A stretch of 64,000 nt of DNA from Nocardioides sp. 503. Its GTDB lineage: Bacteria; Actinomycetota; Actinomycetes; Propionibacteriales; Nocardioidaceae. Below the pieces are notes generated by a model, which made no database searches, was not told where the DNA came from, and saw nothing but the letters and a program-made list of their open reading frames with translations. Numbering within the stretch: the first letter of the stretch is position 1; each line of letters opens with the position of its first letter. Location: the NCBI RefSeq assembly GCF_004522095.1, contig NZ_SPUI01000010.1, positions 78,283-142,282 of the forward strand. Reading direction: 5' to 3'. The translations under genes were made by a program, and so were the position numbers. Below, one piece after another: positions 1-8,824 of this stretch.

Positions 1-967
1 CCATCACCAGGCCGAGGGTGCGGCTCTGGCGACGAGCGCCGACGGCGAAGGCGGAGCCGACGAGGACCAGCACCTCGACCAGGCCGAGCCCGATGACCAG
101 CGCCCCGGTGGCCACGGCGGCAGGGTCGACGGGCGACGGCAGCGGCTGCTCGAGCCCCCAGGCGTCAGGGTGCGCCGTGGCGTCACGCAGCTGCGCCGAG
201 ATCCCGTGGTCGGCCAGCTCCGCCTGCAGCGCCCGGCTCTCCTTGCTCGTGAGCTCCGGCAGGTCGACCAGGTAGCGCACCGAGGGCAGCGCGTCCGTGC
301 GACCGTCGAGCCGCACGGGTGCCAGCACCAGGGGTGAGGAGTCGCTGAAACGGTCCGGGTCCGGCTCGAGGACGCCGACGACGGCGAGGTCGCCGCGGGT
401 GGTCCGCAGGGCGGCGTCGTCGGCGAGGGTGCCGTCGTCGACCAGGCCCAGCTCGTCGGCGAGGAGCCGGCTGACCGCCACCTCGTCCTCGGAGGCGGGA
501 GCCCGCCCCGACTCCAGCGTCGCCAGGCCCCGCGTCAGCGGGTCGTCGAGGTCGAGGACGTCGGCGGCCAGCCGACCGCCGATCGCCAGCGGCACGGTGA
601 CGTCACCGATGCGGGTCACCCGCGAGCCCTCGGGAAGCAGCGCGGCGACGTCGACCCCGGTCGCGTCGCGCTCGACGTCCTGGGCACGGGGCGGGGCGCT
701 CCACTCGACGTACCGACCGCGGTCCATCGTCCGCACCCGCACGCGCGGGTGCGGGGTGACCTCGAGCGCGGCGTCGGCGGCGCCCAGGAAGCGGGCCGTC
801 GTGTTGGGGGAGTAGTAGTCGGTCGTGGCGGTCACCGTCGAGACCACGACGGCCACCGCCACGGGGAGCGCGACGAGCACGGTCACGACGACGGTGCGCA
901 ACGGGTGCTGCACGAGGTCGCGCCAGGCCATGCGCAGGGCGGGGCGCCAGCGCGCCAGCCGGGCCAT
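1..967 (-). CDS. ABC transporter permease, FtsX/MacB type (3' part cut by window edge)
   Basis: Integral membrane subunit of an ABC exporter. The ATG (967-965) overlaps the stop of the ATPase gene as TGATG, so the two are translationally coupled. The frame is open to base 1 (about 322 codons); the C-terminus lies outside the window. A basic N-terminus (MARLARWRPALRMAWRDL) is followed by one hydrophobic segment at about residues 22-43, then a long polar region typical of the periplasmic core domain of MacB-like permeases. Near base 1 a second hydrophobic stretch ends in FAVGARRQSRTLGLVM, the family hallmark just after the second membrane span. The substrate cannot be inferred. Family assignment is firm; export of a drug, peptide or lipid is only a family-level guess. 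Confidence 0.85.
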   Translation of the reverse strand, partial: MARLARWRPALRMAWRDLVQHPLRTVVVTVLVALPVAVAVVVSTVTATTDYYSPNTTARFLGAADAALEVTPHPRVRVRTMDRGRYVEWSAPPRAQDVERDATGVDVAALLPEGSRVTRIGDVTVPLAIGGRLAADVLDLDDPLTRGLATLESGRAPASEDEVAVSRLLADELGLVDDGTLADDAALRTTRGDLAVVGVLEPDPDRFSDSSPLVLAPVRLDGRTDALPSVRYLVDLPELTSKESRALQAELADHGISAQLRDATAHPDAWGLEQPLPSPVDPAAVATGALVIGLGLVEVLVLVGSAFAVGARRQSRTLGLVM

Positions 968-1680
968 CACGCGCCCGTCAGGAGGGACTCGGCGGCCGGC
1001 CGCGCGCCGGTGTCGTCCACCGCGGCGCCGTCGCGCAGGAACACGATCCGGTCGGCCCAGGCGGCATGGGCCGCATCGTGGGTCACCAGGAGCGTCGCCA
1101 CCCCGGCGGCGCACCGGTCCCGCAGCAGCCGCATGACCTGCTCGCCGGTCTCGGAGTCGAGGGCCCCGGTGGGCTCGTCGGCGAGGATCAACGAGCGCTC
1201 GCCGACCACCGCGCGGGCGATCGCCACCCGCTGCTGCTGCCCGCCGGACATGTCCGCCGGCAGCCGGTCGGCCAGCTCGGCCAGGCCCACCTCGGCCAGC
1301 GCCGCCTCCGCCGAGGCGCGCGCGGGACGTCGCCGTACGCCGTCCAGCTCGAGGGGCAGCGAGACGTTCTCGGCCGCGGTGAGCGACGGGATCAGGTTCA
1401 GGTCCTGGAAGACGTAGCCGACCTTGTGCCGTCGCAGCCGCGCCAGCTCCTTGGGACTGAGGTCGCCGAGCTCGACGCCGTCGACCTTGACGCTGCCGGC
1501 GGTGGCCCGGTCGAGCCCGCCGGCGAGGTTGAGCAAGGTCGACTTGCCGGAGCCGCTGGGACCCATCACCGCGACGAGCTCGCCGGCCGCCACGTGGATG
1601 GTCAGTCCGCGCAGCGCGTGCACGGCGGCGTTGCCGTGGCCGTGGATGCGGTCCACGTGGAGCAGGTCGAGGGCGTTCAT
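967..1680 (-). CDS. ABC transporter ATP-binding protein (MacB/LolD family)
   Basis: The 237-residue ATPase of the exporter whose permease follows directly. It has Walker A GPSGSGKS (residues 40-47), a Q-loop in YVFQDLNL, the ABC signature SGGQQQR, Walker B LILADEP and a switch histidine in LLVTHD. This arrangement is typical of the MacB/LolD/SalX subfamily that pairs with FtsX-like permeases. Its ATG overlaps the PadR stop by four bases (ATGA), giving an operon padR-ATPase-permease on the minus strand. The C-terminal tail is short, so no extra domain is present. PadR control suggests induction by a small hydrophobic compound, but the sequence does not name it. Confidence 0.93.
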   Translation of the reverse strand: MNALDLLHVDRIHGHGNAAVHALRGLTIHVAAGELVAVMGPSGSGKSTLLNLAGGLDRATAGSVKVDGVELGDLSPKELARLRRHKVGYVFQDLNLIPSLTAAENVSLPLELDGVRRRPARASAEAALAEVGLAELADRLPADMSGGQQQRVAIARAVVGERSLILADEPTGALDSETGEQVMRLLRDRCAAGVATLLVTHDAAHAAWADRIVFLRDGAAVDDTGARPAAESLLTGA

Positions 1681-2264
1681 CGGGCGCGCTCCTCGGTCGA
1701 CTCGAGCGCGGCGTCGTCCTCGACGACGGGAGGACGGGTGCGCCCGGAGGCGGCCGCCTTGAGCAGGGCGCCCTCGCAGTGGTCGAGCCAGCGCAGCTCG
1801 GCCTCCGCGGAGAACCGGAGGTGGTCCAGCACGAGTGACCAGGCGAGCCCGGCGTCGTCGCCCGGCTCCTGCTTGAGCCGGGTGAGGTCCTGCAGGCGGC
1901 GCATCGTCGCCACGCGCTGCGTCTGGACGATGGCCTGCACGTCGAGGCCCGGGGTCGTGGAAGCCAGCGCGAGCTTGATCGCCAGCTCGTCGCGCGGCCG
2001 GTCCGCGTGCGTGACCGGCTTGGCGAACCACTCGCCGAGGGTGCTCACCCCCGCAGCGGTGAGCGCGTAGCGCTGACGACCCTCGTCGTCGGTGGCCTGG
2101 GGCTCGATCAGCCCGTCGCGCTCCAGCCGGGTGAGCGTGGAGTAGACCTGGCCGATGTTGAGGGGCCAGGTGGACCCGGTGGCGTGCTCGAACTCCGCGC
2201 GGAGCTGGTAGCCGTACATGGGGCCGTGCCGCAGCAGGGCGAGGAGACCGTGGGGGATGCTCAT
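1677..2264 (-). CDS. PadR family transcriptional regulator
   Basis: A 195-residue PadR-type repressor. The N-terminal winged helix starts MSIPHGLLALLRHGPMYGYQ, continues with the wing region IGQVYSTLTRLERDGLI, and is followed by a helical C-terminal dimerisation region. An in-frame ATG 30 bases upstream exists, but it would lie at the far edge of the palindromic operator, so the start at 2264 is preferred. PadR proteins bind ATAC/GTAT-rich palindromes and often repress their own operon; one lies directly upstream here (2265-2292). The gene is first in the operon with the ABC ATPase and permease, so ligand release would raise expression of the exporter. Confidence 0.92.
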   Translation of the reverse strand: MSIPHGLLALLRHGPMYGYQLRAEFEHATGSTWPLNIGQVYSTLTRLERDGLIEPQATDDEGRQRYALTAAGVSTLGEWFAKPVTHADRPRDELAIKLALASTTPGLDVQAIVQTQRVATMRRLQDLTRLKQEPGDDAGLAWSLVLDHLRFSAEAELRWLDHCEGALLKAAASGRTRPPVVEDDAALESTEERAR

Positions 2265-2292
2265 GGATACGGAGTATGCATACCGAGTATCC
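2265..2292. promoter_or_regulatory. Palindromic operator, probable PadR site
   Basis: The outer arms GGATAC/GTATCC and an eight-base core TATGCATA are perfectly palindromic, giving a 28-base interrupted dyad right against the padR start codon. ATAC...GTAT dyads are the usual PadR target. It sits between padR and the divergent channel gene, but the latter starts 110 bases away, so autoregulation of padR is the likeliest role. Confidence 0.75.
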
Positions 2293-2401
2293 ATGTGACA
2301 AGCGACGCGCCGCGAGTGTCGTCAAAGCACCTCCCCGGCCCCCCGATCTGCGCGACGATGGCGCGCCGGTTCCTCCGGCACCGAGACACAGGGGGTGGCG
2401 G

Positions 2402-4357
2402 ATGGCACGGACCGGACAGCAGCTGCGCGCGCGCACGGCGAAGGCGATCTCGACGGGGGGGTCGGGCACCCGCACGACCACCACCCCGCGGTCGGACCTG
2501 GGCGACCGGCTGCGCTACCGGTTCGACAACAGCATGTCGCGCGGCACGCCGGCGCTGATCGCCTGGCTCACCGTCGCGACCGTCGTGCTGATCGTCGTGT
2601 TCTCGGTGTTCGTCACCGTGCTCGGGCTGCGCCCGGACTCTGATGCGCCGGGTGGCTTCCTGCACGAGATGTTCTACAGCCTGCTGCACGCGCTGGACCC
2701 GGGGACGATCGGTGGCGACGACCCCAGCTCCTGGCGGTTCGTGCTCACGATGCTGGCGCTGACCATCGCCGGCCTCTTCATCGTGAGCGCCCTCATCGGC
2801 GTGATCGCCGCCGGCATCGACACCAAGCTGGCCGACCTGCGTCGCGGCCGCTCGATCGTCCTGGAGCAGGACCACACGGTGATCCTGGGCTGGTCGGACT
2901 CGATCTACACGATCATCAGCGAGCTGACGCTGGCCAACGAGAGCCGTCGCAAGCCGGTCATCGTGATCCTGGCCGACCGCGACAAGGTGGACATGGAAGA
3001 CGACGTCGCCGCCAAGGTCCCCGACCTGCGCGGCACTCGCGTCATCTGCCGCTCCGGCTCGCCGATGGACATCGACGACCTGGCGCTGAGCAGCCACACC
3101 AGTGCGCGCTCGGTCATCCTGCTCGCCCCCGAGACCTCCGAGGACCCCGACAGCGAGGTCATCAAGACGCTGCTCGCGCTGACCCACGGGGGAGCCGACG
3201 GCCCCAACATCGTGGCCGAGATCCGCAACCCCACCAACCTCGAGGCCGCCCGCCTGGTCGGCGCCGACCGCACCGTCCTGCTGGACATCCGCGAGACCGT
3301 GGCCAAGCTCGTCGTGCAGACCTCGCGCCAGTCCGGTGCGGCGGCGGTCTACACCGAGCTCTTCGACTACGACGGCGACGAGATCTACTTCCTGGAGCAC
3401 CACGACCTCGGCGCGCAGACCTACGGCGACGCGGTGCTCGCCTTCGAGAAGGCCTCGGTCATCGGGCTGATCGAGGACGGCGTCCCGACCCTCAACCCGC
3501 CCGCGGACACGCTCGTGGGCAACCGCACGCTGGTCGTCGTCGCCGAGGACGACGCCGGGCTGGAGCACGAGGGCCGCACGCTCACGCGGCCCGACCTGTC
3601 CGCGCTCGGCACGGCGGTCCCCAGCGAGGAGCAGCCGACCCACGGCGTGCTCATCGGGTGGAACGAGCGCGCCCCGATCGTGCTCCGCGAGCTCGACCAC
3701 TACGCGCCCGCCGGCTCCACGCTGACCGTCCTCACGTCGTTCGGCACCCCGGTCGTGCCGGAGCTGGACCACCTCGCGGTCACCGTGGTCGGCGCCTCGA
3801 CCACGGACCGCGCGACCCTGGAGACCCACGTGGTCGACGGCCTCGACCAGGTCATCGTGCTCTGCTACTCCGACCACCTCGGCGTCCAGGCCGCCGACGC
3901 CCGCACGCTGGTCACGCTGCTCCACGTGCGCGACATCCTCGGCCGGATCGGCTCGGCTACCCCGGTCGTCACCGAGATGCTCGACGACCGCAACCGCGTG
4001 CTGGCCCAGGTCGCCCACGTCGACGACGTGGTCGTCAGCGGCGAGATCGTCAGCCTGCTCGTGACCCAGCTCTCCGAGGACCGCCGGCTCGAGGCGGTGT
4101 TCGGCCAGCTGCTGGGCGACGAGGGCAGCGAGATCTACCTGCGGCCCGCCGAGTGGTACGTCCAGCCGGGCCTCGAGGTCACCTACGCCACCGTCGTCGC
4201 GGGCGCCTCCGCGCGGGGCGAGACGGCGCTGGGCTACCGGTCCCTGTCGCTCGGCGAGGAGGACGTGGCAGGCTTCGGTGTCGTGGTCAACCCCGCGAAG
4301 TCCCAGACCTTCACCGTCCAGGACGGCGACCGCGTCGTCGTCCTCGCCGAGACCTGA
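2402..4357 (+). CDS. CASTOR/POLLUX-like ion channel with RCK/TrkA-N domains
   Basis: A 651-residue membrane protein. A basic N-terminus leads to a first span at about residues 50-75, a pore-like segment around FYSLLHALDPGTIGGD (91-106) and a second span at about 112-139. Then follow two large NAD-binding-like cytoplasmic domains: the first starts HTVILGWSDSIYTIISEL, the second near HGVLIGWNERAPIVLREL. This two-span plus tandem RCK plan is that of bacterial homologues of plant CASTOR/POLLUX (DMI1) channels. The ATG at 2402 follows a G-rich ribosome site (GGGGGTGG); a longer frame upstream has atypical composition and was rejected. The conducted ion is not evident from the sequence. Confidence 0.85.
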   Translation: MARTGQQLRARTAKAISTGGSGTRTTTTPRSDLGDRLRYRFDNSMSRGTPALIAWLTVATVVLIVVFSVFVTVLGLRPDSDAPGGFLHEMFYSLLHALDPGTIGGDDPSSWRFVLTMLALTIAGLFIVSALIGVIAAGIDTKLADLRRGRSIVLEQDHTVILGWSDSIYTIISELTLANESRRKPVIVILADRDKVDMEDDVAAKVPDLRGTRVICRSGSPMDIDDLALSSHTSARSVILLAPETSEDPDSEVIKTLLALTHGGADGPNIVAEIRNPTNLEAARLVGADRTVLLDIRETVAKLVVQTSRQSGAAAVYTELFDYDGDEIYFLEHHDLGAQTYGDAVLAFEKASVIGLIEDGVPTLNPPADTLVGNRTLVVVAEDDAGLEHEGRTLTRPDLSALGTAVPSEEQPTHGVLIGWNERAPIVLRELDHYAPAGSTLTVLTSFGTPVVPELDHLAVTVVGASTTDRATLETHVVDGLDQVIVLCYSDHLGVQAADARTLVTLLHVRDILGRIGSATPVVTEMLDDRNRVLAQVAHVDDVVVSGEIVSLLVTQLSEDRRLEAVFGQLLGDEGSEIYLRPAEWYVQPGLEVTYATVVAGASARGETALGYRSLSLGEEDVAGFGVVVNPAKSQTFTVQDGDRVVVLAET

Positions 4358-4361
4358 GCCG

Positions 4362-4922
4362 ATGCCCCACGAGCTGTGGCTGGTCCGGCACGGACCGACC
4401 GAGTGGAGCGAGAACGGTCGCCACACGTCGGTGACCGACCTGCCCCTGCTGCCGCACGGCGAGGAGCTGGCCCGCACCCTGGCCGAGCCGCTGGCGCAGC
4501 AGGACTTCGCGCTGGTGCTGACCAGCCCGCGCCAGCGGGCCCGGCGCACGGCGGAGCTGGCCGGCTTCGCGCACGCCGAGCCCGACGAGGACCTCGTCGA
4601 GTGGGCCTACGGCGACTACGAGGGCGTGACCACCCCCGAGATCCGCGAGACGGTGCCCGACTGGACCGTGTGGACGCACCCGTGTCCCGGCGGCGAGACC
4701 GCCGACGAGGTGGGCGCCCGGCTGGACCGGATCGTGGCGCGCGCCGAGCACGCCGAGGGCCGGACCCTGGTCTTCGCCCACGGGCACTCGCTGCGGGTGC
4801 TGACCGCGCGGTGGCTCGGGCTGCCGGTCGTCGACGGGCGGCTGTTCCGGTTGGACACCGCCACCGTGTCGGTCCTCGGCCACGAGCGGGAGAACCCGGT
4901 CGTCCTGCGCTGGAACTCTTGA
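4362..4922 (+). CDS. Histidine phosphatase family protein
   Basis: A 186-residue member of the phosphoglycerate-mutase-like histidine phosphatases. The catalytic RHG motif is LVRHGPTEW near the N-terminus. A second conserved histidine lies in FAHGHSLRVL, and the acid/base glutamate region is around WAYGDYEG. The ATG starts four bases after the channel stop, so the two are probably co-transcribed. In M. tuberculosis the comparable neighbourhood carries the acid phosphatase Rv3214, which supports a phosphatase rather than a glycolytic mutase, although the substrate is unknown. Confidence 0.9.
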   Translation: MPHELWLVRHGPTEWSENGRHTSVTDLPLLPHGEELARTLAEPLAQQDFALVLTSPRQRARRTAELAGFAHAEPDEDLVEWAYGDYEGVTTPEIRETVPDWTVWTHPCPGGETADEVGARLDRIVARAEHAEGRTLVFAHGHSLRVLTARWLGLPVVDGRLFRLDTATVSVLGHERENPVVLRWNS

Positions 4923-4953
4923 CCGCGCCGCGGTTCGCCACCACCGTGGTCCC

Positions 4954-5589
4954 ATGTCCCTGTCCTCGGGCTGCCCCCGCTGCCCCGCGCCGGTGCTCCA
5001 CACGGACGGCCGCTGGAGCTGCCCCGACCACGGCGAGGTCGCGCCCCTGTGGCGCCCCGACGAGGCGACGTACGACGCGTTCGGCGACCACCTCCTCGCC
5101 GCCGACGGCTTCCCGACGCTGACCTGCTGGCCGCTTGGGCCGGGCTGGAGCGTCACCGACTTCGCCGTCGTCGGGGCGGAGCCCGGCCGGACGCGCGCCA
5201 CGATGAGCTGCATCTCCGGCACCAGTGCCCAGGACGGGCCCGTCGACGTGATCGTGGTGACCGAGGAGCCCGGGACCGGCCTGGGCGCCCGGGTCGCCGG
5301 CACCCGCCACGACGACCCCGGCGACGAGGTCGGCGAGGGCCCGCCGATGGTCAAGATCCGCGTCGACCACCAGCCGCTGTCGCTGTGGCCGGTGTCGACG
5401 AGCGACGGCTCGCAGGAGTGGGACCGCTCCGTCGTCGCCGGCGAGGCCGGCGGCCGGTGGCTGTGGCTGGTCCTGCGCCCCGCGTCCGCGGTGCTGCTGC
5501 TGCGACCCGACTGGGTGCTGCGCGACCTCTCCTCGGTCGGTCCGGGGCTGCTGGAGGTGCCCTTCGGGGGTCCGGCGCCCGCGTGGTGA
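4954..5589 (+). CDS. DUF6758 family protein
   Basis: A 211-residue soluble protein that I recognise as the actinobacterial DUF6758 family; its function is unknown. The N-terminus has a compact zinc-binding pattern, CPRCPAPVLHTDGRWSCPDH, with Cys at positions 7, 10 and 25 and His at 28. The middle contains the conserved TEEPGTGLGARVAG segment, and the C-terminal half contains WLWLVLRPASAVLLLRPDW. In Streptomyces this family commonly neighbours a PHP-domain hydrolase and MarC, and the same order follows here. The ATG is supported by the family N-terminus. Confidence 0.8.
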   Translation: MSLSSGCPRCPAPVLHTDGRWSCPDHGEVAPLWRPDEATYDAFGDHLLAADGFPTLTCWPLGPGWSVTDFAVVGAEPGRTRATMSCISGTSAQDGPVDVIVVTEEPGTGLGARVAGTRHDDPGDEVGEGPPMVKIRVDHQPLSLWPVSTSDGSQEWDRSVVAGEAGGRWLWLVLRPASAVLLLRPDWVLRDLSSVGPGLLEVPFGGPAPAW

Positions 5590-5603
5590 GCCCGCTCACG
5601 CCC

Positions 5604-5609
5604 TAGTCT
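5604..5609 (+). promoter_or_regulatory. Putative -10 box for a leaderless PHP-hydrolase transcript
   Basis: TAGTCT stands six bases before the GTG at 5616 and no Shine-Dalgarno sequence intervenes. This matches the TANNNT box at a fixed distance seen before several other genes in the window. Confidence 0.55.
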
Positions 5610-5615
5610 TCTTGG

Positions 5616-6494
5616 GTGCGCATCGACCTCCACACCCACTCCCGGGCCAGCGACGGGACCGACACCCCGGCCGAGCTGGTGCGCGCCGCCTCCGGTGCCG
5701 GGCTGGACGTCGTGGCGATCACCGACCACGACACCGCCACCGGCTGGGCCGAGGCAGAGGAGACCGCCCGGGAGGTCGGGATCGAGCTGGTGCGCGGCAT
5801 GGAGGTCAGCACCCGTCACCAGGGCGCGGGCGTCCACATGCTGGCCTACCTGCCCGACCCCACGCACCCCGGGCTCGAGCAGGCGCTGGCCAAGATCCTC
5901 GCCGGTCGCAACTCCCGGGTGCCCGCGATGCTGGAGCGGCTGCGGACCCACGGCATCGCCATCCAGGCCCAGGACGTGCGCCGGGTCTCCCCGGGCACCG
6001 CGGCCACCGGCCGCCCCCACGTCGCCGACGCGCTCGTCGAGCTGGGGGTCGTGTCCGACCGCACCGAGGCGTTCCGCCAGTGGCTCAACCCCGGCCGTCC
6101 GGCCTACGTCGACCGCTACGCCGCCTCGCTCCTCGACGTCATGGCGGTCGTCGCGCAGGCCGGGGGAGTGAGCGTGATCGCGCACCCCTGGGGCCGGCAC
6201 GGTCCCGACCAGCCCGACGAGGCCGAGATCGCCGCGCTGGCACAGGCCGGGCTCGCCGGCCTCGAGGTCGACCACCAGGACCACGGCGCCGACGACCGCT
6301 GCCGGCTGCGCGCGATCGCCCGCAACCTGGGGCTGGTGGTCACCGGCTCCAGCGACTACCACGGCACGGGCAAGCGCGACCACGACCTCGGCGTCAACAC
6401 CACCGCCCCGGAGGAGTACGCCCGCCTGCTCGAGCTCGCCGCGGCCGCCGCGCAGCGCTCGGGGCGCGCCACGCCGCAGGTCCTGCGCCCGTGA
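5616..6494 (+). CDS. PHP domain metal-dependent phosphoesterase (TrpH/YciV-like)
   Basis: A 292-residue PHP-superfamily hydrolase. Metal ligands are visible in HTHSRASDGT (residues 6-8 region), AITDHDTA, VHMLAYL, VIAHPWG and SGSSDYHG near the C-terminus. Relatives such as E. coli YciV/RNase AM act on 5' ends of RNA or on 3',5'-nucleotide bisphosphates, so a role in nucleotide or RNA turnover is likely. The GTG start is preceded at leaderless distance by TAGTCT. The stop overlaps the marC start (GTGA), so the two genes are coupled. Confidence 0.88.
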   Translation: MRIDLHTHSRASDGTDTPAELVRAASGAGLDVVAITDHDTATGWAEAEETAREVGIELVRGMEVSTRHQGAGVHMLAYLPDPTHPGLEQALAKILAGRNSRVPAMLERLRTHGIAIQAQDVRRVSPGTAATGRPHVADALVELGVVSDRTEAFRQWLNPGRPAYVDRYAASLLDVMAVVAQAGGVSVIAHPWGRHGPDQPDEAEIAALAQAGLAGLEVDHQDHGADDRCRLRAIARNLGLVVTGSSDYHGTGKRDHDLGVNTTAPEEYARLLELAAAAAQRSGRATPQVLRP

Positions 6495-7108
6495 GCAGCG
6501 TCCTGGACACCGTGCTGTTCGTCGAGGTGTTCGTGACCCTCTTCGTGATCATGGACCCCGTCGGCACGGTCCCGATCTTCCTGTCCCTGACCGGGGGGCG
6601 GTCGCCGGCCTCGGCCCGCCGCGCCGCGTGGCAGGCGGTGGCCGTGTCGTTCTTCGTGATCACGGTCTTCGCGTTCTTCGGCCAGCAGATCCTGGAGTAC
6701 CTCCACATCTCGCTGCCCGCCCTCCAGTGCGCCGGCGGGCTGCTGCTGCTCCTGGTGGCGCTGGAGCTGCTCACCGGCAACGAGAAGGAGCCCACCGCCC
6801 AGGTCGGCACCAACGTGGCGCTGGTCCCGCTCGGCACCCCGCTGCTCGCCGGCCCCGGCGCCATCGTGGCCACGATGCTCTTCACCCGCGAGGTCGACAG
6901 CGTCCCCACGTTCGTCGCGGTCGCTCTCGGCGTGGTCCTGGTCCACGCCAGCCTGTGGGCGGCGATGCGCTACTCGCTGCCGATCCTGCGGCTGATCCGC
7001 GAGAGCGGCGTCCTGCTGGTGACCCGGATCGCCGGGCTGCTGCTCTCCGCGATCGCCGTGCAGCTGGTGGCCGACGCGGTGCGCGCGTTCATCAACGGCG
7101 AGGGCTGA
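6491..7108 (+). CDS. MarC family integral membrane protein
   Basis: A 205-residue membrane protein with about six hydrophobic helices. It opens with FVEVFVTLFVIMDPVGTVPIF, the conserved first helix with the MDPVG motif. A matching internal segment, VPLGTPLLAGPGAI, reflects the duplicated fold. MarC proteins (UPF0056) have no settled transport substrate; despite the name, a role in multiple antibiotic resistance is not supported. The GTG start overlaps the PHP gene stop by four bases. Confidence 0.88.
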   Translation: MSSVLDTVLFVEVFVTLFVIMDPVGTVPIFLSLTGGRSPASARRAAWQAVAVSFFVITVFAFFGQQILEYLHISLPALQCAGGLLLLLVALELLTGNEKEPTAQVGTNVALVPLGTPLLAGPGAIVATMLFTREVDSVPTFVAVALGVVLVHASLWAAMRYSLPILRLIRESGVLLVTRIAGLLLSAIAVQLVADAVRAFINGEG

Positions 7109-7139
7109 GCCCGCTCGGCGCTTGGGCTGGGCCCTGGGC

Positions 7140-7901
7140 TCAGCGGCGGCCCATCGACTGGTAGGCCTGGAGCGCCCGGGTCGGGACCAGCTTGGTCATG
7201 GCGACGACCGTCCGGTACTGCGCGCCCGGGATGGAGTAGGTCCGGCCCTTGTCGAAGTCCTTGAGCGCCTTGGTCACCAGGAAGTCGGCGTCGAGCCACA
7301 TGAAGCCCGGCGCCGAGCCGCGCCCGACGTCCATCCGCTCGTGGAACTCGGTCTTGGTGAAACCAGGGCACAGCGCCATCACGCTCACGCCCTGCGGGCG
7401 GTACTCGTTGGCGGCCCACTCGCTGAAGCTGTTGACCCACGCCTTGGCCGCCGCGTAGGTCCCGCGCGGGAGGAACGCCGCCACGCTGGACACGTTGATC
7501 ACGCCGCCGTGACCGCGCTCGGCCATCGGGGCGAGTGCGGCGTGCGTCAGCCTCAGGACCGCGGTCACCAGCACCTCCAGCATCGCGGTCTCGGAGTCGA
7601 CGTCGTTGTCGAGGAAGCGGCCCTTGAGCCCGAAGCCGGCGTTGTTGACCAGCAGGTCCACGGGCCGGTCCGGGTCGCCCAGCCGCGCCTCGACCTGCGC
7701 CAGCTGGTCGCGGTCGCCCAGGTCGGCCGGCAGCACCTCGACCTGCACGCCGTACCGCTCGGTGATCTCGGCGGCCACGGACTCCAGGCGCTCCCGGTCG
7801 CGGGCCACGAGCACCAGGTCGTGGCCGCGGGCGGCGAGCTGGTGGGCGAAGGCGTGGCCGATGCCGGCGGTGGGGCCGGTGACGAGCGCGGTGCGTGACA
7901 T
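7140..7901 (-). CDS. Short-chain dehydrogenase/reductase
   Basis: A 253-residue classical SDR. The nucleotide-binding motif is TGPTAGIG near the N-terminus, the NNAG motif is LVNNAGFG, the catalytic serine lies in VINVSSVAAF, and Tyr-x-x-x-Lys is YAAAK. The glycine motif with an Arg/Arg-rich loop after strand 2 (ARDRERL) suggests NADP(H). The substrate is unknown; close families include dihydroxyacetone/acyl reductases. The gene is convergent with marC (31 bases apart) and divergent from parA. Confidence 0.9.
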   Translation of the reverse strand: MSRTALVTGPTAGIGHAFAHQLAARGHDLVLVARDRERLESVAAEITERYGVQVEVLPADLGDRDQLAQVEARLGDPDRPVDLLVNNAGFGLKGRFLDNDVDSETAMLEVLVTAVLRLTHAALAPMAERGHGGVINVSSVAAFLPRGTYAAAKAWVNSFSEWAANEYRPQGVSVMALCPGFTKTEFHERMDVGRGSAPGFMWLDADFLVTKALKDFDKGRTYSIPGAQYRTVVAMTKLVPTRALQAYQSMGRR

Positions 7902-8016
7902 GACGCCAGTAAAACAGCCCCGCCCGGCGCAGGTGCCGGGCCGTGCGGGGGCACCCGATGACGCACCGCGCCCGGGTGCCCCACCCGCGCGCCCCGGTCC
8001 GGCATGATGGACCCCG

Positions 8017-8820
8017 ATGACCAAGCAGCGCACCACCGTCCTCGCGGTCGCCAACCAGAAGGGCGGCGTCGCCAAGACGACCTCGGTCGCCTCCATCGGC
8101 GCGGCCCTGGCGGAGCTCGGCCAGAAGGTGCTGCTCGTCGACCTCGACCCGCAGGCGTGCCTGACGTTCTCGCTGGGCATCGACCCCGAGGACCTCGAGC
8201 TGTCGGTCCACCAGGTGCTCACGAAGGGCCTGGACCCCACCGAGGTGATCCTGGCGACCGAGGACGGCGTCGACCTGCTGCCGGCGACCATCGAGCTGGC
8301 CCGCGCCGAGGCCGACCTGCTGACCCGCACCGGACGCGAGCATGTCGTGCGCGGCGTGATCGAGGACCTCGCCGACAAGGGCGCCGGCTACGACTGGGTC
8401 CTGCTCGACTGCCCGCCCTCGCTGGGGGTCCTCACGGTGGCCGCGCTGACCGCCGCGGACGGCGTGCTCATCCCGCTGCAGTGCGAGACGCTGTCCCACC
8501 GCGGCGTCGGCCAGCTGCTCGACACCGTCCACGACGTGCGCCGCTTCACCAACAAGGACCTGGCGGTCTGGGGCGTGCTGCCCACGCTCTACGACGGTCG
8601 CACCACCCACTCCCGCACGGTGCTGGAGACGATCTCGGAGACCTACGACCTGGAGGTCGTGGAGCCCCCGATCCCCAAGACCATCAAGTTCGCGGAGGCG
8701 CCCGCCGCCGGCCGCTCGATCCTGTCCACGAGCCGCTCCAGCAAGGGCGCGAAGGCCTACCGCGAGGTCGCCGCCAACCTCGTCACGCGCAGCCGGCGCC
8801 CGAAGCGCGCGAAGCGGTGA
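8017..8820 (+). CDS. ParA/Soj-like P-loop ATPase without a ParB partner
   Basis: A 267-residue ParA-family ATPase. The deviant Walker A is KGGVAKTT (residues 15-22); Walker A' lies around VLLVDLDPQA and Walker B around WVLLDCPPSL. No parB or parS-like gene is adjacent, so this is not the chromosome-partition operon. Its place near a DEAD-box helicase and histidine phosphatase matches the actinobacterial Rv3213c neighbourhood. Such orphan ParA proteins may position cell-envelope proteins. The next gene, a putative L,D-transpeptidase, begins only four bases after the stop, so a shared role in envelope growth is plausible but unproved. Confidence 0.9.
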   Translation: MTKQRTTVLAVANQKGGVAKTTSVASIGAALAELGQKVLLVDLDPQACLTFSLGIDPEDLELSVHQVLTKGLDPTEVILATEDGVDLLPATIELARAEADLLTRTGREHVVRGVIEDLADKGAGYDWVLLDCPPSLGVLTVAALTAADGVLIPLQCETLSHRGVGQLLDTVHDVRRFTNKDLAVWGVLPTLYDGRTTHSRTVLETISETYDLEVVEPPIPKTIKFAEAPAAGRSILSTSRSSKGAKAYREVAANLVTRSRRPKRAKR

Positions 8821-8824
8821 CCGC

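Noticed and set aside
967..2484. Single 505-residue fusion including the ABC ATPase
   Set aside because: The upstream part is PadR read in another frame; the ATPase has a normal N-terminus at 1680 overlapping the PadR stop.
2261..4549. 762-residue minus-strand open frame opposite the channel gene
   Set aside because: It mirrors the channel gene, has Asp/Arg/His-biased composition with no domain, and the plus-strand gene has clear membrane and RCK motifs. It is a high-GC antisense shadow.
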